This document shows positions 9,010 to 18,677 of a stretch of DNA of 64,000 bases, piece by piece (the stretch's first letter is position 1; each line of letters opens with the position of its first letter). Both the position numbers and the translations under genes were made by a program. Origin of the DNA: an uncultured Eubacteriales bacterium (GTDB lineage Bacteria > Bacillota > Clostridia > TANB77 > CAG-508). Below the pieces are notes generated by a model that made no database searches, was not told where the DNA came from, and saw only the letters and a program-made list of their open reading frames with translations. Location: positions 1-64,000 of the forward strand of contig CASEOS010000011.1 of assembly GCA_949289635.1 (NCBI GenBank). Direction: 5' to 3'.

Positions 9010-9546
9010 TTAAACTAATTGTAATATAGCAACTTCTGCCCCGTCTCCTCTTCTAGGACCTACTCTTAAAATTCTAGTATATCCTCCTACATTTTTACCT
9101 GCATATTTTGGAGCAATTTCGTTAAATAATTTTGCTGGTAAATCTACATTATTACCTTCGCTATCTGTTACTTTATTAATTGTTCTCATTATTTTTCTTC
9201 TTGCATTTAATCTTGATGGCATATCTTTTTGTCTTTTTTCAGTTGTTTCTTCTTTAACAACTTTTAAATATTCTTTACCATTTTTGCTTTTTACTAATTC
9301 TGTTACTTTATTTCCTTTAGAATCTAATTTCGCTTTTACAACTTTAACATCAACTTCTTCAAAGTTATCTTTTTCTTTGATTGCTAATGAGATAAGACTA
9401 TCAGCGATTGCTTTTACTTCTTTTGCTCTTGCTAAAGTTGTTTCAACTTTTCCATACATGATTAAATCTGTTGTTAAAGTTTTTAACATTGCCATTCTGA
9501 TATCTGTTGTTCTACCTAATTTTCTATTTGTAGCCAATTTTTTCAC
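9010..9546 (-). CDS. rplQ: 50S ribosomal protein L17
   Basis: Large-subunit protein near the tunnel exit. The N-terminal 60 residues are canonical (KLGRTTDIRMAMLKTLTTDL). The 178-aa length exceeds the ~115-130 aa usual in Gram-positive bacteria, because a Lys-rich insert (about residues 65-105) and a further loop precede the conserved C-terminal segment (GGYTRILRVGPRRGDGAEVA). Last gene of the alpha operon after rpoA. A GGGGACA-family repeat lies in its leader. Confidence 0.95.
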   Translation of the reverse strand: MKKLATNRKLGRTTDIRMAMLKTLTTDLIMYGKVETTLARAKEVKAIADSLISLAIKEKDNFEEVDVKVVKAKLDSKGNKVTELVKSKNGKEYLKVVKEETTEKRQKDMPSRLNARRKIMRTINKVTDSEGNNVDLPAKLFNEIAPKYAGKNVGGYTRILRVGPRRGDGAEVAILQLV

Positions 9547-9560
9547 CTTCCTCTAACTAA

Positions 9561-9640
9561 TGTCAGGGGACACATCTTTTCCTAGGGTATTCCTATTAGG
9601 ACAAGATATGTCCCCTACCCGTATAAATATGTGTTGACCC
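9561..9640 (-). repeat. GGGGACA structured repeat, subtype II (rpoA-rplQ spacer)
   Basis: In sense, GGGGACATATCTT pairs with AAGATGTGTCCCC. Inside the loop TCCTAATAGGA forms a small hairpin. GGGTA just before the main stem can pair with TACCC in the loop, a possible pseudoknot. The sister copy at 23341-23420 has AGGTA and TACCT at these places, so the pairing is kept by a double change. Confidence 0.75.
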
Positions 9641-9672
9641 TACTTAAATTTTTCTTCTTTTTCAATTTATCT

Positions 9673-10620
9673 TTATTCGTCTTCTTTTGCAAAATCTAAT
9701 CCTAATGAATGTAATTTTGCAGTTACTTCGTCAAAAGATTTTTTACCTAAATTTCTTACTTTCATCATGTCAGTTTCAGATTTATTTGTTAAATCTTCTA
9801 CTGTTGCAATACCTGCTCTCTTCAAGCAGTTGAATGATCTTACTGATAATTCTAGCTCTTCTATTGACATTTCTAATACTTTTTCTTTCTTAGATTCTTC
9901 TTTTTCGATCATAACTTGTGTATTTTTAGCTGCTTCTGATAAATCAATAAACAATTCTAAATGTCCTGTCATGACTTTTGCTGCTAAACTTAATGCCTCA
10001 TGAGCTTTTAAACTACCATCTGTCCATACTTCTATCACTAATTTATCATAATCTACCATTTGTCCAACTCTTGTATTTTCAACTTGATAGTTTACTTTTT
10101 TTACTGGTGTATAGATAGAATCTATTGGAAGTACAGATATATCTTGGTTTGGTTTTTTATTCTTTTCAGATGAATTATATCCTCTTCCTCTATCAGCAGT
10201 CATTTCAATTTTTAAATGTCCACCTTCTGAAACAGTGGCAATATGTAAATCTGGATTTAATATTTCTACTGTTCCATCAGTAATAATATCTCCTGCTAAT
10301 ACTTCACCTTCACCTTTATGGTCTATTCTCAATATTTTTTCTTCATTTTCTGAAAATTTCAACCTAACACTTTTTAAGTTTACTATAATTTCTGGTACAT
10401 CTTCTACAACATTTGGAACTGTTGAAAATTCATGTAATACTCCATCAATTTTAGCACTTGTTATTGCACATCCTGGTAGTGATGAAAGTAGTATTCTTCT
10501 TAAAGAATTTCCGATTGTTACTCCGTACCCTCTTTCTAATGGTTCACATACAAATTTTGCATAATTATTTGTATCATCTACCTCTAGACATTCAATATTT
10601 GGCTTTTCAAATTCTATCAT
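9673..10620 (-). CDS. rpoA: RNA polymerase alpha subunit
   Basis: 315 aa, normal for Firmicutes. The alpha-NTD (about residues 1-230) includes the assembly motif [20 protein letters not shown]; the alpha-CTD (about 245-310) has the [13 protein letters not shown] and [11 protein letters not shown] helices that bind UP elements and activators. AGGAGG sits 5 nt before the ATG. It lies between rpsD and rplQ as in most bacteria. Confidence 0.98.
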   Translation of the reverse strand: MIEFEKPNIECLEVDDTNNYAKFVCEPLERGYGVTIGNSLRRILLSSLPGCAITSAKIDGVLHEFSTVPNVVEDVPEIIVNLKSVRLKFSENEEKILRIDHKGEGEVLAGDIITDGTVEILNPDLHIATVSEGGHLKIEMTADRGRGYNSSEKNKKPNQDISVLPIDSIYTPVKKVNYQVENTRVGQMVDYDKLVIEVWTDGSLKAHEALSLAAKVMTGHLELFIDLSEAAKNTQVMIEKEESKKEKVLEMSIEELELSVRSFNCLKRAGIATVEDLTNKSETDMMKVRNLGKKSFDEVTAKLHSLGLDFAKEDE

Positions 10621-10718
10621 TTTTACCTCCTAATATTTGAGATTATATCCCAAACTCTTTACAATCTTCATAGGTTTCTTTCGTAAAATCATTACAGTTC
10701 CTATTAAACCTTCATAAA

Positions 10719-11348
10719 TTAATTTCTTGAGTAAAGCTCTACTATTAAATGTTCTTCGATTGGAATATCAATATCTTCTCTAGATGCTAATCTTAATACT
10801 TTACCACTCATTTTTTCATTATCTTTTTCTAACCAAGCTGGAACTGGTCTCTTAGCAGATTCTTCAACATTTGCTTTTATTGTTGAATTATCTTTTTTAA
10901 TTTCTCTTACTGTAATAACATCTCCTGGTTTTACTAAGTAAGATGGAATATCTACTTTTTGACCATTTACTTCAAATTGAGCATGATTAACAAATTGTCT
11001 TGCTTGTGCTCTTGATGTTCCAAATCCTAATCTATATACAACATTATCTAATCTACTTTCTAAGATTTGTAATAAGTTTTCACCTGTTACACCTTTTTTA
11101 TTTGAAGCCATTTCAAAATATTTTCTAAATTGTTTTTCTCCAACTCCATAATATGCTTTTGTTTTTTGTTTTTCTCTTAATTGAGTTCCGTATTCAGAAA
11201 GTTTTGCTCTTTTTTGTCCATGTTGTCCTGGTGCATAGTTTCTTCTTGAAATACTACATTTATCTGAATAACATCTATCGCCTTTTAAGAACAATTTTTG
11301 TCCTTCTCTACGGCATCTACGACATTGTTCGTCTTTATATCTTGCCAT
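10719..11348 (-). CDS. rpsD: 30S ribosomal protein S4 (zinc-ribbon form)
   Basis: Primary 16S rRNA binder and 30S assembly initiator. The start at 11348 (MARYKDEQC) follows GAAAGGAG; the open frame upstream is repeat sequence read from a GTG. 209 aa. The N-terminus keeps four Cys (CRRCRREG and CYSDKC), i.e. the zinc-binding C+ form; the S4 RNA-binding domain [14 protein letters not shown] is intact. Confidence 0.97.
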   Translation of the reverse strand: MARYKDEQCRRCRREGQKLFLKGDRCYSDKCSISRRNYAPGQHGQKRAKLSEYGTQLREKQKTKAYYGVGEKQFRKYFEMASNKKGVTGENLLQILESRLDNVVYRLGFGTSRAQARQFVNHAQFEVNGQKVDIPSYLVKPGDVITVREIKKDNSTIKANVEESAKRPVPAWLEKDNEKMSGKVLRLASREDIDIPIEEHLIVELYSRN

Positions 11349-11369
11349 TTTATTTCTCCTTTCTATTAA

Positions 11370-11518
11370 TGTCAGGGGACACACCTTACCTTTTGGTCAC
11401 TTCCACTTAGGTTTAAGGAATGTCCCCTCCCCTTGTGATTTATTGTTGACCATTGCTAAAATGCTCTCCTTTTTTTCATATTTTTATCAGGACACACCAG
11501 GAATGTTGTCTCCTTTTT
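11370..11518 (-). repeat. GGGGACA structured repeat, subtype I, plus a shortened copy (rpsK-rpsD spacer)
   Basis: A full copy at 11370-11469 has, in sense, GGGGACATTCCTTA pairing with TAAGGTGTGTCCCC, with upstream GGTCA able to pair with TGACC in the loop. A remnant at about 11487-11518 keeps only the two ends (GGACACACC and a TGTCTCC-like end), as if the middle were deleted. Confidence 0.75.
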
Positions 11519-11529
11519 ATTTCTTTGAA

Positions 11530-11928
11530 TTATACTCTTCTTCTTTTTGGTGGTCTACAACCATTGTGTGGTATTGGTGTTACATCTTTGATGCTACTTA
11601 ATTCTAAACCTGCTGTTTGTAAAGCTCTGATTGCAGCTTCTCTACCAGCACCTGGTCCTTTAACAAATACTTCAACTGTTTTTAATCCATGTTCCATAGC
11701 TGCTTTTGCTGCTGTTTCAGCAACTTGTCCAGCTGCATATGGTGTGCTTTTTCTAGAACCTTTAAATCCTAATTCTCCAGCACTTCCCCATGAAATTGCA
11801 TTTCCTTGTACGTCTGTAATTGTTACGATTGTATTGTTAAAACTAGAATGAATGTGTGCTTGACCTTTTTCTATGTTTTTTCTATTTCTTCTGGCAACTG
11901 GTTTTCTAGTTGTTTTATTATTAGCCAT
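11530..11928 (-). CDS. rpsK: 30S ribosomal protein S11
   Basis: Platform protein next to S7 and the anti-Shine-Dalgarno region. 132 aa with the conserved core [29 protein letters not shown] and the C-terminal [14 protein letters not shown] clear AAAGGAGGG precedes the ATG. Normal place between rpsM and rpsD, but spacers on both sides are filled with structured repeats. Confidence 0.98.
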   Translation of the reverse strand: MANNKTTRKPVARRNRKNIEKGQAHIHSSFNNTIVTITDVQGNAISWGSAGELGFKGSRKSTPYAAGQVAETAAKAAMEHGLKTVEVFVKGPGAGREAAIRALQTAGLELSSIKDVTPIPHNGCRPPKRRRV

Positions 11929-12025
11929 TGTTATAAATTCCCTCCTTTAAAGTGAAATTATCTCTATTTTTATATAGAATTTAATTTATGTTCATTTTGA
12001 TTTTTTCAATCTTGCAATTCTTATA

Positions 12026-12267
12026 AAATTCATTATGTGCAGATTGATGCTTTTCTTTTTTTGTAAAATTGATGAAAAGTATTAAGATGTGCATTTTTGA
12101 TATTTATTACAAGCCGAAGTATATACTCTTCACATCTTACAAAAATTGATTAGAATTGGTATATTGTGCATTTTTATGAAATTAAGCAGGCTGAAAATGT
12201 ACTTTTTGTACATTGAAGTCTGATTAATAAATAAAAATGTGCAAGATGCCGATTGTAATCGATTTTT
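12026..12267 (-). repeat. GTAC-tip hairpin family: one full and two partial copies (rpsM-rpsK spacer)
   Basis: The 341-bp gap between rpsM and rpsK holds no gene. A full copy (12140-12267) has the family marks on the plus strand: ATTGTGCATTTTT on the left, a tip AATGTAC-GTACATT, and AAAAATGTGCAAGATG on the right, within complementary outer arms. A left-half copy (about 12064-12139) and a right-end scrap (about 12026-12054) precede it. Confidence 0.75.
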
Positions 12268-12269
12268 AA

Positions 12270-12638
12270 TTATTTTTTGCTTTTACTAACAAGCTTTCTA
12301 GGACCTTTTCTTGTTCTAGCATTTGTTTTTGTTCTTTGTCCTCTTACTGGAAGACCTCTTCTATGTCTTAGACCTCTGTAACATCCAATTTCTGTTAATC
12401 TCTTGATGTTTAATGCTACTTCTCTTCTTAGATCACCTTCAACTTTGTATGATTCATCAATAACTTTTCTGATGCTATTAACTTCATCATCAGTTAAATC
12501 TTTTACTCTAGTATCTGGATTAATTCCAGCTTTTTCTAAGATTTTTCTAGAACTTGATACACCTATTCCATAGATATATGTTAGTCCTATTTCTACTCTT
12601 TTTTCTTTAGGTAAATCTACTCCTGCTATACGAGCCAT
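12270..12638 (-). CDS. rpsM: 30S ribosomal protein S13
   Basis: 30S head protein contacting the P-site tRNA and L5. 122 aa from the ATG at 12638 ([19 protein letters not shown]); TTGGAGGTG lies 10 nt upstream. The C-terminal basic tail [20 protein letters not shown] is complete. Follows rpmJ after a 190-nt hairpin-rich spacer. Confidence 0.97.
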   Translation of the reverse strand: MARIAGVDLPKEKRVEIGLTYIYGIGVSSSRKILEKAGINPDTRVKDLTDDEVNSIRKVIDESYKVEGDLRREVALNIKRLTEIGCYRGLRHRRGLPVRGQRTKTNARTRKGPRKLVSKSKK

Positions 12639-12755
12639 ATGTTTTTGCACCTCCAAAATATTTTTGTTTTTCTTATTATTTTTATCTTTATGGTTTTGTC
12701 TTAATCCTATTTAAAGGTGAAATGCTACTAGTGTTTACCCTAGTCTTTAAATTTT

Positions 12756-12847
12756 CTTAAGACATATATATAAACACAAATTTGATATGTAAATCATTTC
12801 TGATTTCACAGCCGCAATCTAATTTGTGTTATTAGCATGTTTTTAAG
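12756..12847 (-). repeat. Long hairpin in the rpmJ-rpsM spacer
   Basis: CTTAAGACATATATATAAAC near 12756 pairs imperfectly with the stretch ending TTTTTAAG at 12847, including the exact block ACACAAATT/AATTTGTGT; AAATCA/TGATTT forms an inner stem. It begins two bases after the rpmJ stop. There is no poly-U, so a terminator role is unlikely. Confidence 0.65.
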
Positions 12848-12848
12848 A

Positions 12849-12962
12849 CTATCCTTGTCTTTGTTTGTGTTTAGGGTTTTCGCAAATTACTCTAATTTTC
12901 CCTTTTCTTTTTATTATTTTACATTTATCGCATATTTTCTTTACTGATGGTCTTACTTTCAT
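12849..12962 (-). CDS. rpmJ: 50S ribosomal protein L36 (zinc form)
   Basis: 37 aa: starts [15 protein letters not shown], then [13 protein letters not shown]. It keeps the C-x2-C ... C ... H zinc ligands of the C+ form. The ATG at 12962 is preceded by AGGAGGTGC. Encoded between infA and rpsM as in other Firmicutes. Confidence 0.95.
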   Translation of the reverse strand: MKVRPSVKKICDKCKIIKRKGKIRVICENPKHKQRQG

Positions 12963-13018
12963 TTTTTGCACCTCCTAAAATAACTTATATATGTATTTGG
13001 GTTAATTTTTATCTATTT

Positions 13019-13237
13019 TTATTTTGCTCTCCAAGTGATTCTACCTCTATTTAAATCATAAGGTGAAAGTTCTACTTTTACCTTATCTCCTGGTAAAATC
13101 TTAATGTAATTCATTCTTAACTTACCTGATATATGGGCTAAAATTTGATGTCCATTTTCTAATTCTACTTTAAATGTTGTATTTGGTAGTGCTTCAACCA
13201 CTACTCCTTCAACTTCTATAACATCTTCTTTTGACAA
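13019..13237 (-). CDS. infA: Translation initiation factor IF-1
   Basis: 72-aa OB-fold protein that occupies the 30S A site at initiation. Starts at a TTG (13237) with AAGGAGG 7 nt upstream; the sequence [20 protein letters not shown] and the end [11 protein letters not shown] are canonical. Lies between map and rpmJ. Confidence 0.97.
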   Translation of the reverse strand: MSKEDVIEVEGVVVEALPNTTFKVELENGHQILAHISGKLRMNYIKILPGDKVKVELSPYDLNRGRITWRAK

Positions 13238-13315
13238 ATTCTTTCCCTCCTTAAAGAGCTATTTTTACACAAAATTATCCATTGTGTCTAATAACTACTG
13301 TATTATACATCATAA

Positions 13316-14086
13316 TTAAAGTATTGTCAATATTTCCGGCTCTTTTTCTGTAATTAAAATTGTATTTTCATAATGAGCAGCTAAACTTCCATCTTCTGTT
13401 ATAATTGTCCACCCATCATCTAACTCTAAAATGTTTGGTTTTCCTTGAATTACCATAGGTTCTATTGCTAATGTCATACCTGGTTCCAGTCTGATTCCTC
13501 TACCTGCTTTTCCATAATTTGGTATACCTGGATCTTCATGCATTTCTCTTCCAATTCCATGTCCTTGGAATTCTCTGACTACTGAATACCCTTGTGAATG
13601 AACATATTCACCAATTGCATGACAAACATCACCAATTCGATTGCCTGGTTTTGCATATTGAATTCCTTCAAAAAAGGCTTGTTTGGTAACTTCTACTAAT
13701 CTTCTTGCTTCTTTAGAAACATTTCCTACTATAAATGTTCTGGCAGCATCTCCATGAAATCCATTCTTTAATGCAACTGTATCTACACTTACGATGTCAC
13801 CTTCTTTTATTACTTTATGTTTTGAAGGGATTCCATGAATCACTTCATCATTGATTGATACACAAATAGATGCAGGAAATTTAGGTACACCTCTTATTCC
13901 TATATCATATCCTTTTTCTGCAGGGATTGCCCCTAAACTTCTCATTGTTTTTTCTGCTATTTGGTCTAATTCCCATGTTGTCATTCCAGGTTTTATTTTT
14001 TCTTCCAATTCTTTATATGTTAAAGCAACAACTTTACAAGCTTCTCTCATAAATTCTATTTCTTTTTTTGATTTTATGGTTACCAT
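13316..14086 (-). CDS. map: Methionine aminopeptidase, type I
   Basis: Removes the initiator Met after deformylation. 256 aa, pita-bread fold. Metal ligands are visible: Asp in VSVDTVAL, Asp in FHGDAAR, His in GHGIGREMHEDP, Glu in LAIEPMV and Glu in YENTILIT. It lacks the N-terminal SH3-like or zinc extension of longer forms. Between adk and infA, the usual spc-operon place; its partner deformylase is at 59702. Confidence 0.98.
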   Translation of the reverse strand: MVTIKSKKEIEFMREACKVVALTYKELEEKIKPGMTTWELDQIAEKTMRSLGAIPAEKGYDIGIRGVPKFPASICVSINDEVIHGIPSKHKVIKEGDIVSVDTVALKNGFHGDAARTFIVGNVSKEARRLVEVTKQAFFEGIQYAKPGNRIGDVCHAIGEYVHSQGYSVVREFQGHGIGREMHEDPGIPNYGKAGRGIRLEPGMTLAIEPMVIQGKPNILELDDGWTIITEDGSLAAHYENTILITEKEPEILTIL

Positions 14087-14104
14087 TATCGCTCCTTCTT
14101 TCTT

Positions 14105-14199
14105 GATAGGATACAGAAGTTATAGGGAAATCTTCTATTTTCCTATAACGGAACACAAAAGTTGATAATATTCTTATCAACTTTTGATTTTATCCTATC
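14105..14199 (-). other. Three-way-junction structure in the adk-map spacer
   Basis: A closing stem GATAGGATA (14105-14113) with TATCCTATC (14191-14199) encloses two further stems: GTTATAGGGAAA (14119-14130) with TTTTCCTATAAC (14138-14149), and an exact 13-bp stem CAAAAGTTGATAA (14156-14168) with its complement at 14174-14186. It would lie in the mRNA just before the map ribosome-binding site. I know of no named family that matches. Confidence 0.7.
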
Positions 14200-14235
14200 G
14201 TGTTCTCAGTTTGCTATATACAAACTAATATCATT

Positions 14236-14901
14236 CTATTTATTTAATAAATTAATAATATCTTCTGCTACATCTTTTCCCATTCTGTTAATTGCTAAAC
14301 TTACAGTTTCTGTTTTTAATACTCCCTTTTTATCGTAATATTCTACTAATGGACTTGTTTTTTCTTCATAAATTTCTAATCTTCTCTTAATTGCTTCAGG
14401 ATCAGAATCATCTGCTCTTTGTTTTAATGGTGATCCACATTTATCACAAATACCTTCCACTTTTGGTGGATTTAATTTTGTATTATATGTTGTTTTACAT
14501 TCTTGGTTTGTACATACTCTTCTTGTTAACATTCTATCAATTAATTCTTCTTTTGGTGTTACTAAGTTCACAACTAAATCTACTTTATTTCCATTTTTAC
14601 TTAATATTTCATCTAATTTTTCTGCTTGCTCAATTGTTCTTGGGAATCCATCTAATATTGCTCCATTTTTTGCATCTTCCCATGTTAATCTATCTTCTAC
14701 CATTGGTACAGTTACTTCATCTGGTACTAAATCCCCTTTAGAAATATACTTATCTGCCTCTATTCCTAATGGTGTTTTTTCACTAATATTTTTTCTAAAG
14801 ATATCTCCTGTTGAAATTTGTGGTAATCCTATTTCTTTGCCTATCATACCAGCAACTGTTCCTTTCCCAGTTCCTTGTGCTCCTAACATAATGATTATCA
14901 T
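14236..14901 (-). CDS. adk: Adenylate kinase (zinc-lid form)
   Basis: Interconverts ATP+AMP and 2 ADP. 221 aa, long-lid type. P-loop GAQGTGKGT at the N-terminus, the AMP-binding region GDIFRKNI, DGFPRT, and a zinc-binding lid with Cys pairs (RRVCTNQEC and ICDKCGS). AAAGGAAG precedes the ATG. Between secY and map as in Bacillus. Confidence 0.98.
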   Translation of the reverse strand: MIIIMLGAQGTGKGTVAGMIGKEIGLPQISTGDIFRKNISEKTPLGIEADKYISKGDLVPDEVTVPMVEDRLTWEDAKNGAILDGFPRTIEQAEKLDEILSKNGNKVDLVVNLVTPKEELIDRMLTRRVCTNQECKTTYNTKLNPPKVEGICDKCGSPLKQRADDSDPEAIKRRLEIYEEKTSPLVEYYDKKGVLKTETVSLAINRMGKDVAEDIINLLNK

Positions 14902-14942
14902 AAAAACACTTCCTTTACTTTAATTATTTAGGGTTTAATAAC

Positions 14943-15022
14943 CTTTTCAATATTTATTCTATAAATAAATATTGAAAAAATTATTAGAAGAGTTGCCAAA
15001 GGGGACGGGCCATTTTGGCAAC
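14943..15022. repeat. AT-rich hairpin and REP-like palindrome (secY-adk spacer)
   Basis: Positions 14992-15022 form GTTGCCAAA...TTTGGCAAC-type arms around GGGGACGGGCC, the same subtype as the pair at 58619-58736. Next to it, TTCAATATTTAT at 14947 pairs with ATAAATATTGAA, a plain AT hairpin. Confidence 0.75.
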
Positions 15023-15053
15023 CTTATTAACTATTTTATTTCTTCTAATTAAA

Positions 15054-16376
15054 TTATTTTTCTAAGAATCCTTTATAGTGTCTCATCGCTAATAAAGATT
15101 CTAGTTGTTGAACTGTTTCTAGAGCAACACCTACAACAATTAAGATTGATGTACCTCCAAACGCAATGTTCAAGTTTGTAAATCTTAGTAACATAGGTAT
15201 AATCGCTATGACTGCTAAGAACATTCCTCCAAAAAGCGTTAATTTAGAGATAATAGATGATAAATATTCTGTTGTTGGTTTTCCTGCTCTGATTCCAGGG
15301 ATAAATCCACCATTTTTCTTAATATTGTTTGATACTTCTGCTGGATTAAATGTAGCATACGTATAAAAATACGTAAATCCTAGAATCAATAATAGATATA
15401 CTAACGCATTTGCTATGGAATATCCAATTCCTACATTTGATGTTGATGTAGCAATTGAGAAATTATATAGTCCTGCTAAAAATCCAGATTGACTTGCAAT
15501 GTCTGGTACAAATATTTGAATAATCATTGCTGGGAATGTCATAAATGATGAAGCAAAGATAACTGGCATAACCCCTGCCATAGCAAGTTTTAGTGGGATA
15601 TGCGTATTTTGTGCTCCTACCATTTTTCTTCCAACAACTCTTTTTGAATATTGTACTGGTATTCTTCTTTCAGCTTGTTGTACAAATACAACTCCAGCAA
15701 CTAAGATAATGGCACCTATTACAATACCAATTGCCAATAATAATCCAGTTGTACTAAATACTCCATTTGCTGCAATAAGATTCCATAAAGTTACGACTCC
15801 TCCTGGTAATCCTGAAATAATACCAATAAAGATTAATAGTGAAATTCCGTTTCCGACACCTCTATTTGTAATTTGGTCTCCAAGCCACATCAATATTGAT
15901 GTACCTGCTACTAACCCTACTACAACTAGAGCTCCTGTTAGGAATGAATTATCAACAAATATTCCGCTTGATTGATATGCAAAATATATACCTATTGACT
16001 CTACTAAAGCAAGTACAATTGTTAACATTTTTGTATATCGATTAATTTTCTGTCTTCCTGCTTCTCCACCTTCTTTAGTTAATCTTTCTAATGAAGGTAT
16101 AATCATTGCTAACAATTGAATAACAATTGAAGCAGTGATGTATGGACTGATTGACATTGCAAAAACAGAAAATCTTGAAAAAGCTCCTCCGGAAATCATG
16201 TCAATTAACCCTGCAATTCCTTGCGTATTGCTCATAGCATCATTTAAAGCGATACTATCTACTCCAGGTACAGTTATATAACATCCTAATCTAAATACAA
16301 CGATTAGTAATAATGTATACAATAGTCTTTTTCTTACATCAGGTGTTTTTAATGCGTTTTTTAATGTTTTAAACAA
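15054..16376 (-). CDS. secY: Protein translocase subunit SecY
   Basis: Pore-forming subunit of the SecYEG channel in the cytoplasmic membrane. 440 aa with ten predicted helices; conserved YITVPGVDS at helix 1, the plug region after it, and GLYNFSIA and AALETVQQLE-like C-terminal signatures. The start is TTG (16376), overlapping the rplO stop region (TAATTG), with GAGGTGG just upstream, so it is translationally coupled to rplO. Confidence 0.96.
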   Translation of the reverse strand: MFKTLKNALKTPDVRKRLLYTLLLIVVFRLGCYITVPGVDSIALNDAMSNTQGIAGLIDMISGGAFSRFSVFAMSISPYITASIVIQLLAMIIPSLERLTKEGGEAGRQKINRYTKMLTIVLALVESIGIYFAYQSSGIFVDNSFLTGALVVVGLVAGTSILMWLGDQITNRGVGNGISLLIFIGIISGLPGGVVTLWNLIAANGVFSTTGLLLAIGIVIGAIILVAGVVFVQQAERRIPVQYSKRVVGRKMVGAQNTHIPLKLAMAGVMPVIFASSFMTFPAMIIQIFVPDIASQSGFLAGLYNFSIATSTSNVGIGYSIANALVYLLLILGFTYFYTYATFNPAEVSNNIKKNGGFIPGIRAGKPTTEYLSSIISKLTLFGGMFLAVIAIIPMLLRFTNLNIAFGGTSILIVVGVALETVQQLESLLAMRHYKGFLEK

Positions 16377-16811
16377 TTAAACCACCTCTGCCTTTCCGCC
16401 TAAAGCTTCGATTTCTTCTTTTGCTTTTGCTGTAAATCTTTTGGCTTTTACATTTAATTTTTTCTCTAATTTTCCTGTTGCTAATATAACGATTCCATCA
16501 TTAATTTTTCCGATAATTCCTTCTTCTAAAAGTGTTTCGGCTGTAACATCTGTTGCTTTAGATAAATTAAGCATTTTTAATGTTACTTCTGTGTAAGTTT
16601 TAGCATGGATATTGGTAAATCCTCTTTTTGGTAATCTTCTATATAATGGTGTTTGACCACCTTCAAAACCTCTTCTTACGCCTCCACCAGATCTTGCTTT
16701 TTGTCCTTTATGACCTCTACCTGATGTTTTACCATTTCCTGATGCCATACCACGACCTACTCTATTTCTTTTTACTTTACTTACAGCTGGTTTTAATTCA
16801 TCTAGTTTCAT
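16377..16811 (-). CDS. rplO: 50S ribosomal protein L15
   Basis: 144 aa, late-assembly 23S binder. The ATG at 16811 ([21 protein letters not shown]) is chosen over a GTG at 16823 that overlaps the GGGAGG site. Glycine-rich basic N-terminus [20 protein letters not shown] is typical. Immediately follows rpsE: rpmD (L30), normally between them, is absent; the gap instead holds a GGGGACA repeat. Confidence 0.97.
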   Translation of the reverse strand: MKLDELKPAVSKVKRNRVGRGMASGNGKTSGRGHKGQKARSGGGVRRGFEGGQTPLYRRLPKRGFTNIHAKTYTEVTLKMLNLSKATDVTAETLLEEGIIGKINDGIVILATGKLEKKLNVKAKRFTAKAKEEIEALGGKAEVV

Positions 16812-16836
16812 TGCGGTTTGCACCTCCCTTTATTAT

Positions 16837-16936
16837 TGTCAGGGGACACACCTTACCTTTTGGTCACTTCCACTTAGGTTTAAGGAATGTCCCCTCCCCT
16901 TGTGATTTACTTATGACCTTTGATAATGTGTTCTCC
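16837..16936 (-). repeat. GGGGACA structured repeat, subtype I (rpsE-rplO spacer)
   Basis: Full copy with the CCTTA/TAAGG and GGGGACA/TGTCCCC stems and the GGTCA-TGACC potential pairing. It occupies almost the whole gap where rpmD would be expected. Confidence 0.75.
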
Positions 16937-16950
16937 TTTTTATTTTTCTA

Positions 16951-17436
16951 TTATATAATATCTTCTACTTTTTTACCTCTTTTTTTTGCTACTTGTTCTA
17001 CTGTTTGCATAGCTTTTAATCCTTCTAATGTAGCATAAACAACGTTTCTTGGATTGTTTGTTCCAATAACTTTTGTTCTGATATTTTTATATCCTGCAAG
17101 CTCTAATACTGGTCTAACGCTTCCTCCTGCGATAACTCCAGTACCAACAGCTGCTGGTTTTAACATAACTTTTGCACTACCAAATTTTCCTACATATTCA
17201 TGAGGTACTGATGTTTCTACAACAGGTACTTCTATTAAGTTTTTCTTAGCTTCTTGAATAGCTTTCTTAATAGCATCTGGAACTTCTGCTGCTTTACCAT
17301 TACCAACACCAACATGTCCGTTTTCGTCACCAACAACTACAACTGCACTAAATCTAAAAGTTCTACCACCTTTAACAACTTTAGCAACTCTGTTGATAGC
17401 AACTACTTTTTCTTTTAATTCATTCTTTTCTTCCAT
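16951..17436 (-). CDS. rpsE: 30S ribosomal protein S5
   Basis: 161 aa, accuracy and helicase protein of the mRNA entry channel. Motifs: [21 protein letters not shown] in the dsRBD-like domain and [16 protein letters not shown] in the C-terminal domain. AAGGAGGG lies before the ATG. Between rplR and rplO. Confidence 0.98.
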   Translation of the reverse strand: MEEKNELKEKVVAINRVAKVVKGGRTFRFSAVVVVGDENGHVGVGNGKAAEVPDAIKKAIQEAKKNLIEVPVVETSVPHEYVGKFGSAKVMLKPAAVGTGVIAGGSVRPVLELAGYKNIRTKVIGTNNPRNVVYATLEGLKAMQTVEQVAKKRGKKVEDII

Positions 17437-17462
17437 CGGTTTTGTTTCCCTCCTTTTTTACT

Positions 17463-17822
17463 CTAGAATTTAAGTCCGCCTTCTCTTGCAGCTTCAGCTA
17501 ATTCTTTAACAACACCATGATATATGTATCCACCACGATCAAAAACAACATCTACGATTTTTTTATCAGCTGCTCTTTTTGCAATTAGTGTTCCTACTTC
17601 TTTAGCTGCTTCTTTATTGGCATGTTTTGTTTTAATTTCTTTATCTAATGTTGATGCTGATACTAATGTATTTCCAGCAACATCATCAATAATTTGTGCA
17701 TAAATATTGCTATTACTTCTATATACACATAATCTTGGTCTTTCAGCTGTTCCAGATATTTTTCTTCTTACACGCATATGTCTTCTTTGTCTTTCCATTT
17801 TTCTATCTGTCTTCTTTACCAT
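17463..17822 (-). CDS. rplR: 50S ribosomal protein L18
   Basis: 5S rRNA-binding protein, 119 aa. The start at 17822 ([20 protein letters not shown]) follows GAAAGGAG. C-terminus [26 protein letters not shown] is canonical. Longer upstream reading falls into the hairpin spacer. Confidence 0.97.
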   Translation of the reverse strand: MVKKTDRKMERQRRHMRVRRKISGTAERPRLCVYRSNSNIYAQIIDDVAGNTLVSASTLDKEIKTKHANKEAAKEVGTLIAKRAADKKIVDVVFDRGGYIYHGVVKELAEAAREGGLKF

Positions 17823-17876
17823 TTTTATTACTCCTTTCTTAGAAATTGAGTTTTCTATATTAAATTCTTGGCTTTT

Positions 17877-18001
17877 AATTTTAATCAAATTTAGTATATT
17901 GTGCATTTTCAATGAAATAATCAGGATGAAGGCGTACGTTGGTACGTCGAAGTCTGATTATGATATTGAAAATGTGCAAGATGCTGAAGTTGATTAAAAT
18001 T
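17877..18001 (-). repeat. GTAC-tip hairpin (rplF-rplR spacer)
   Basis: Plus-strand reading: outer arm with AATCAAATT, ATTGTGCATTTTCAAT, middle arm AATCAG, tip GGCGTACG/GGTACGTCG, then CTGATT, ATTGAAAATGTGCAAGATG and TTGATTAAAAT. Outer and middle arms differ from the sister copies yet remain complementary within this copy. The far end touches the rplF stop codon. Confidence 0.8.
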
Positions 18002-18537
18002 TATTTTCCGGTTTTACCCTCTTTACGTCTAATAACCTCATCAGCATATTTAATACCTTTACCTCTATATACTTCTGGTGGTCTTTGTTTTCTAACTTCT
18101 GCTGCTGTTTGCCCAACTAATTCTTTATCAATTCCTTTTACGATAATTGTATTTGGGTTTGGAACATCAAAAGTGATTCCTGCTGGTGCTTCAAAGATAA
18201 CTGGGTGTGAATATCCTAATGTTAAATTTAAGTTGTTTCCTTGTTTTGCAACTCTGTATCCTACACCATTGATTTGTAATTCTTTGCTATACATTTGTGT
18301 TACACCAATTATCATATTATTAATTAAAGTTCTTGTCAATCCATGTAAACTTCTATTTTGTTTTTCATCATTACTTCTTGTCACTTTAATTACATTTCCA
18401 TCTAACTCTATAGAAATATTTTTATCAAATTCTTTTTCTAATGTACCTTTAGGTCCTGTTACTGTAACTTTTAGTCCTTCAATTTTTACTGTAACATCTG
18501 ATGGTACTGTAATTGGTTTATTTCCTATTCTTGACAT
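18001..18537 (-). CDS. rplF: 50S ribosomal protein L6
   Basis: 178 aa, near the factor-binding site. Start at 18537 ([21 protein letters not shown]) after AAGGAGGG. C-terminal motif [21 protein letters not shown] is complete. The apparent N-terminal extension upstream is repeat sequence. Confidence 0.97.
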   Translation of the reverse strand: MSRIGNKPITVPSDVTVKIEGLKVTVTGPKGTLEKEFDKNISIELDGNVIKVTRSNDEKQNRSLHGLTRTLINNMIIGVTQMYSKELQINGVGYRVAKQGNNLNLTLGYSHPVIFEAPAGITFDVPNPNTIIVKGIDKELVGQTAAEVRKQRPPEVYRGKGIKYADEVIRRKEGKTGK

Positions 18538-18561
18538 TTTCGGTTTTCCCTCCTTTTTTAT

Positions 18562-18660
18562 TGTCAGGGGACACACCTTACCCTTTGGTCTCTTTCACTT
18601 GGTTCAAGGAATGTCCCCTCCCTTTGTGATTAATTGTTGACCATCATTAAGATGTTCTCC
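18562..18660 (-). repeat. GGGGACA structured repeat, subtype I (rpsH-rplF spacer)
   Basis: Full copy; the loop has GAGACC in place of TGACC, so only four of the five long-range pairs with GGTCA remain. Confidence 0.75.
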
Positions 18661-18677
18661 TCTTTTTCTTTTTTTAA

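Noticed and set aside
11349..11384. N-terminally extended ribosomal proteins beginning MCPLT (also at 18538-18576 and 20993-21037)
   Set aside because: The extension is a GTG-TGT-CCC-CTG-ACA reading of the repeat end; the canonical ATG has a strong ribosome-binding site in each case and the extension is not family-like.
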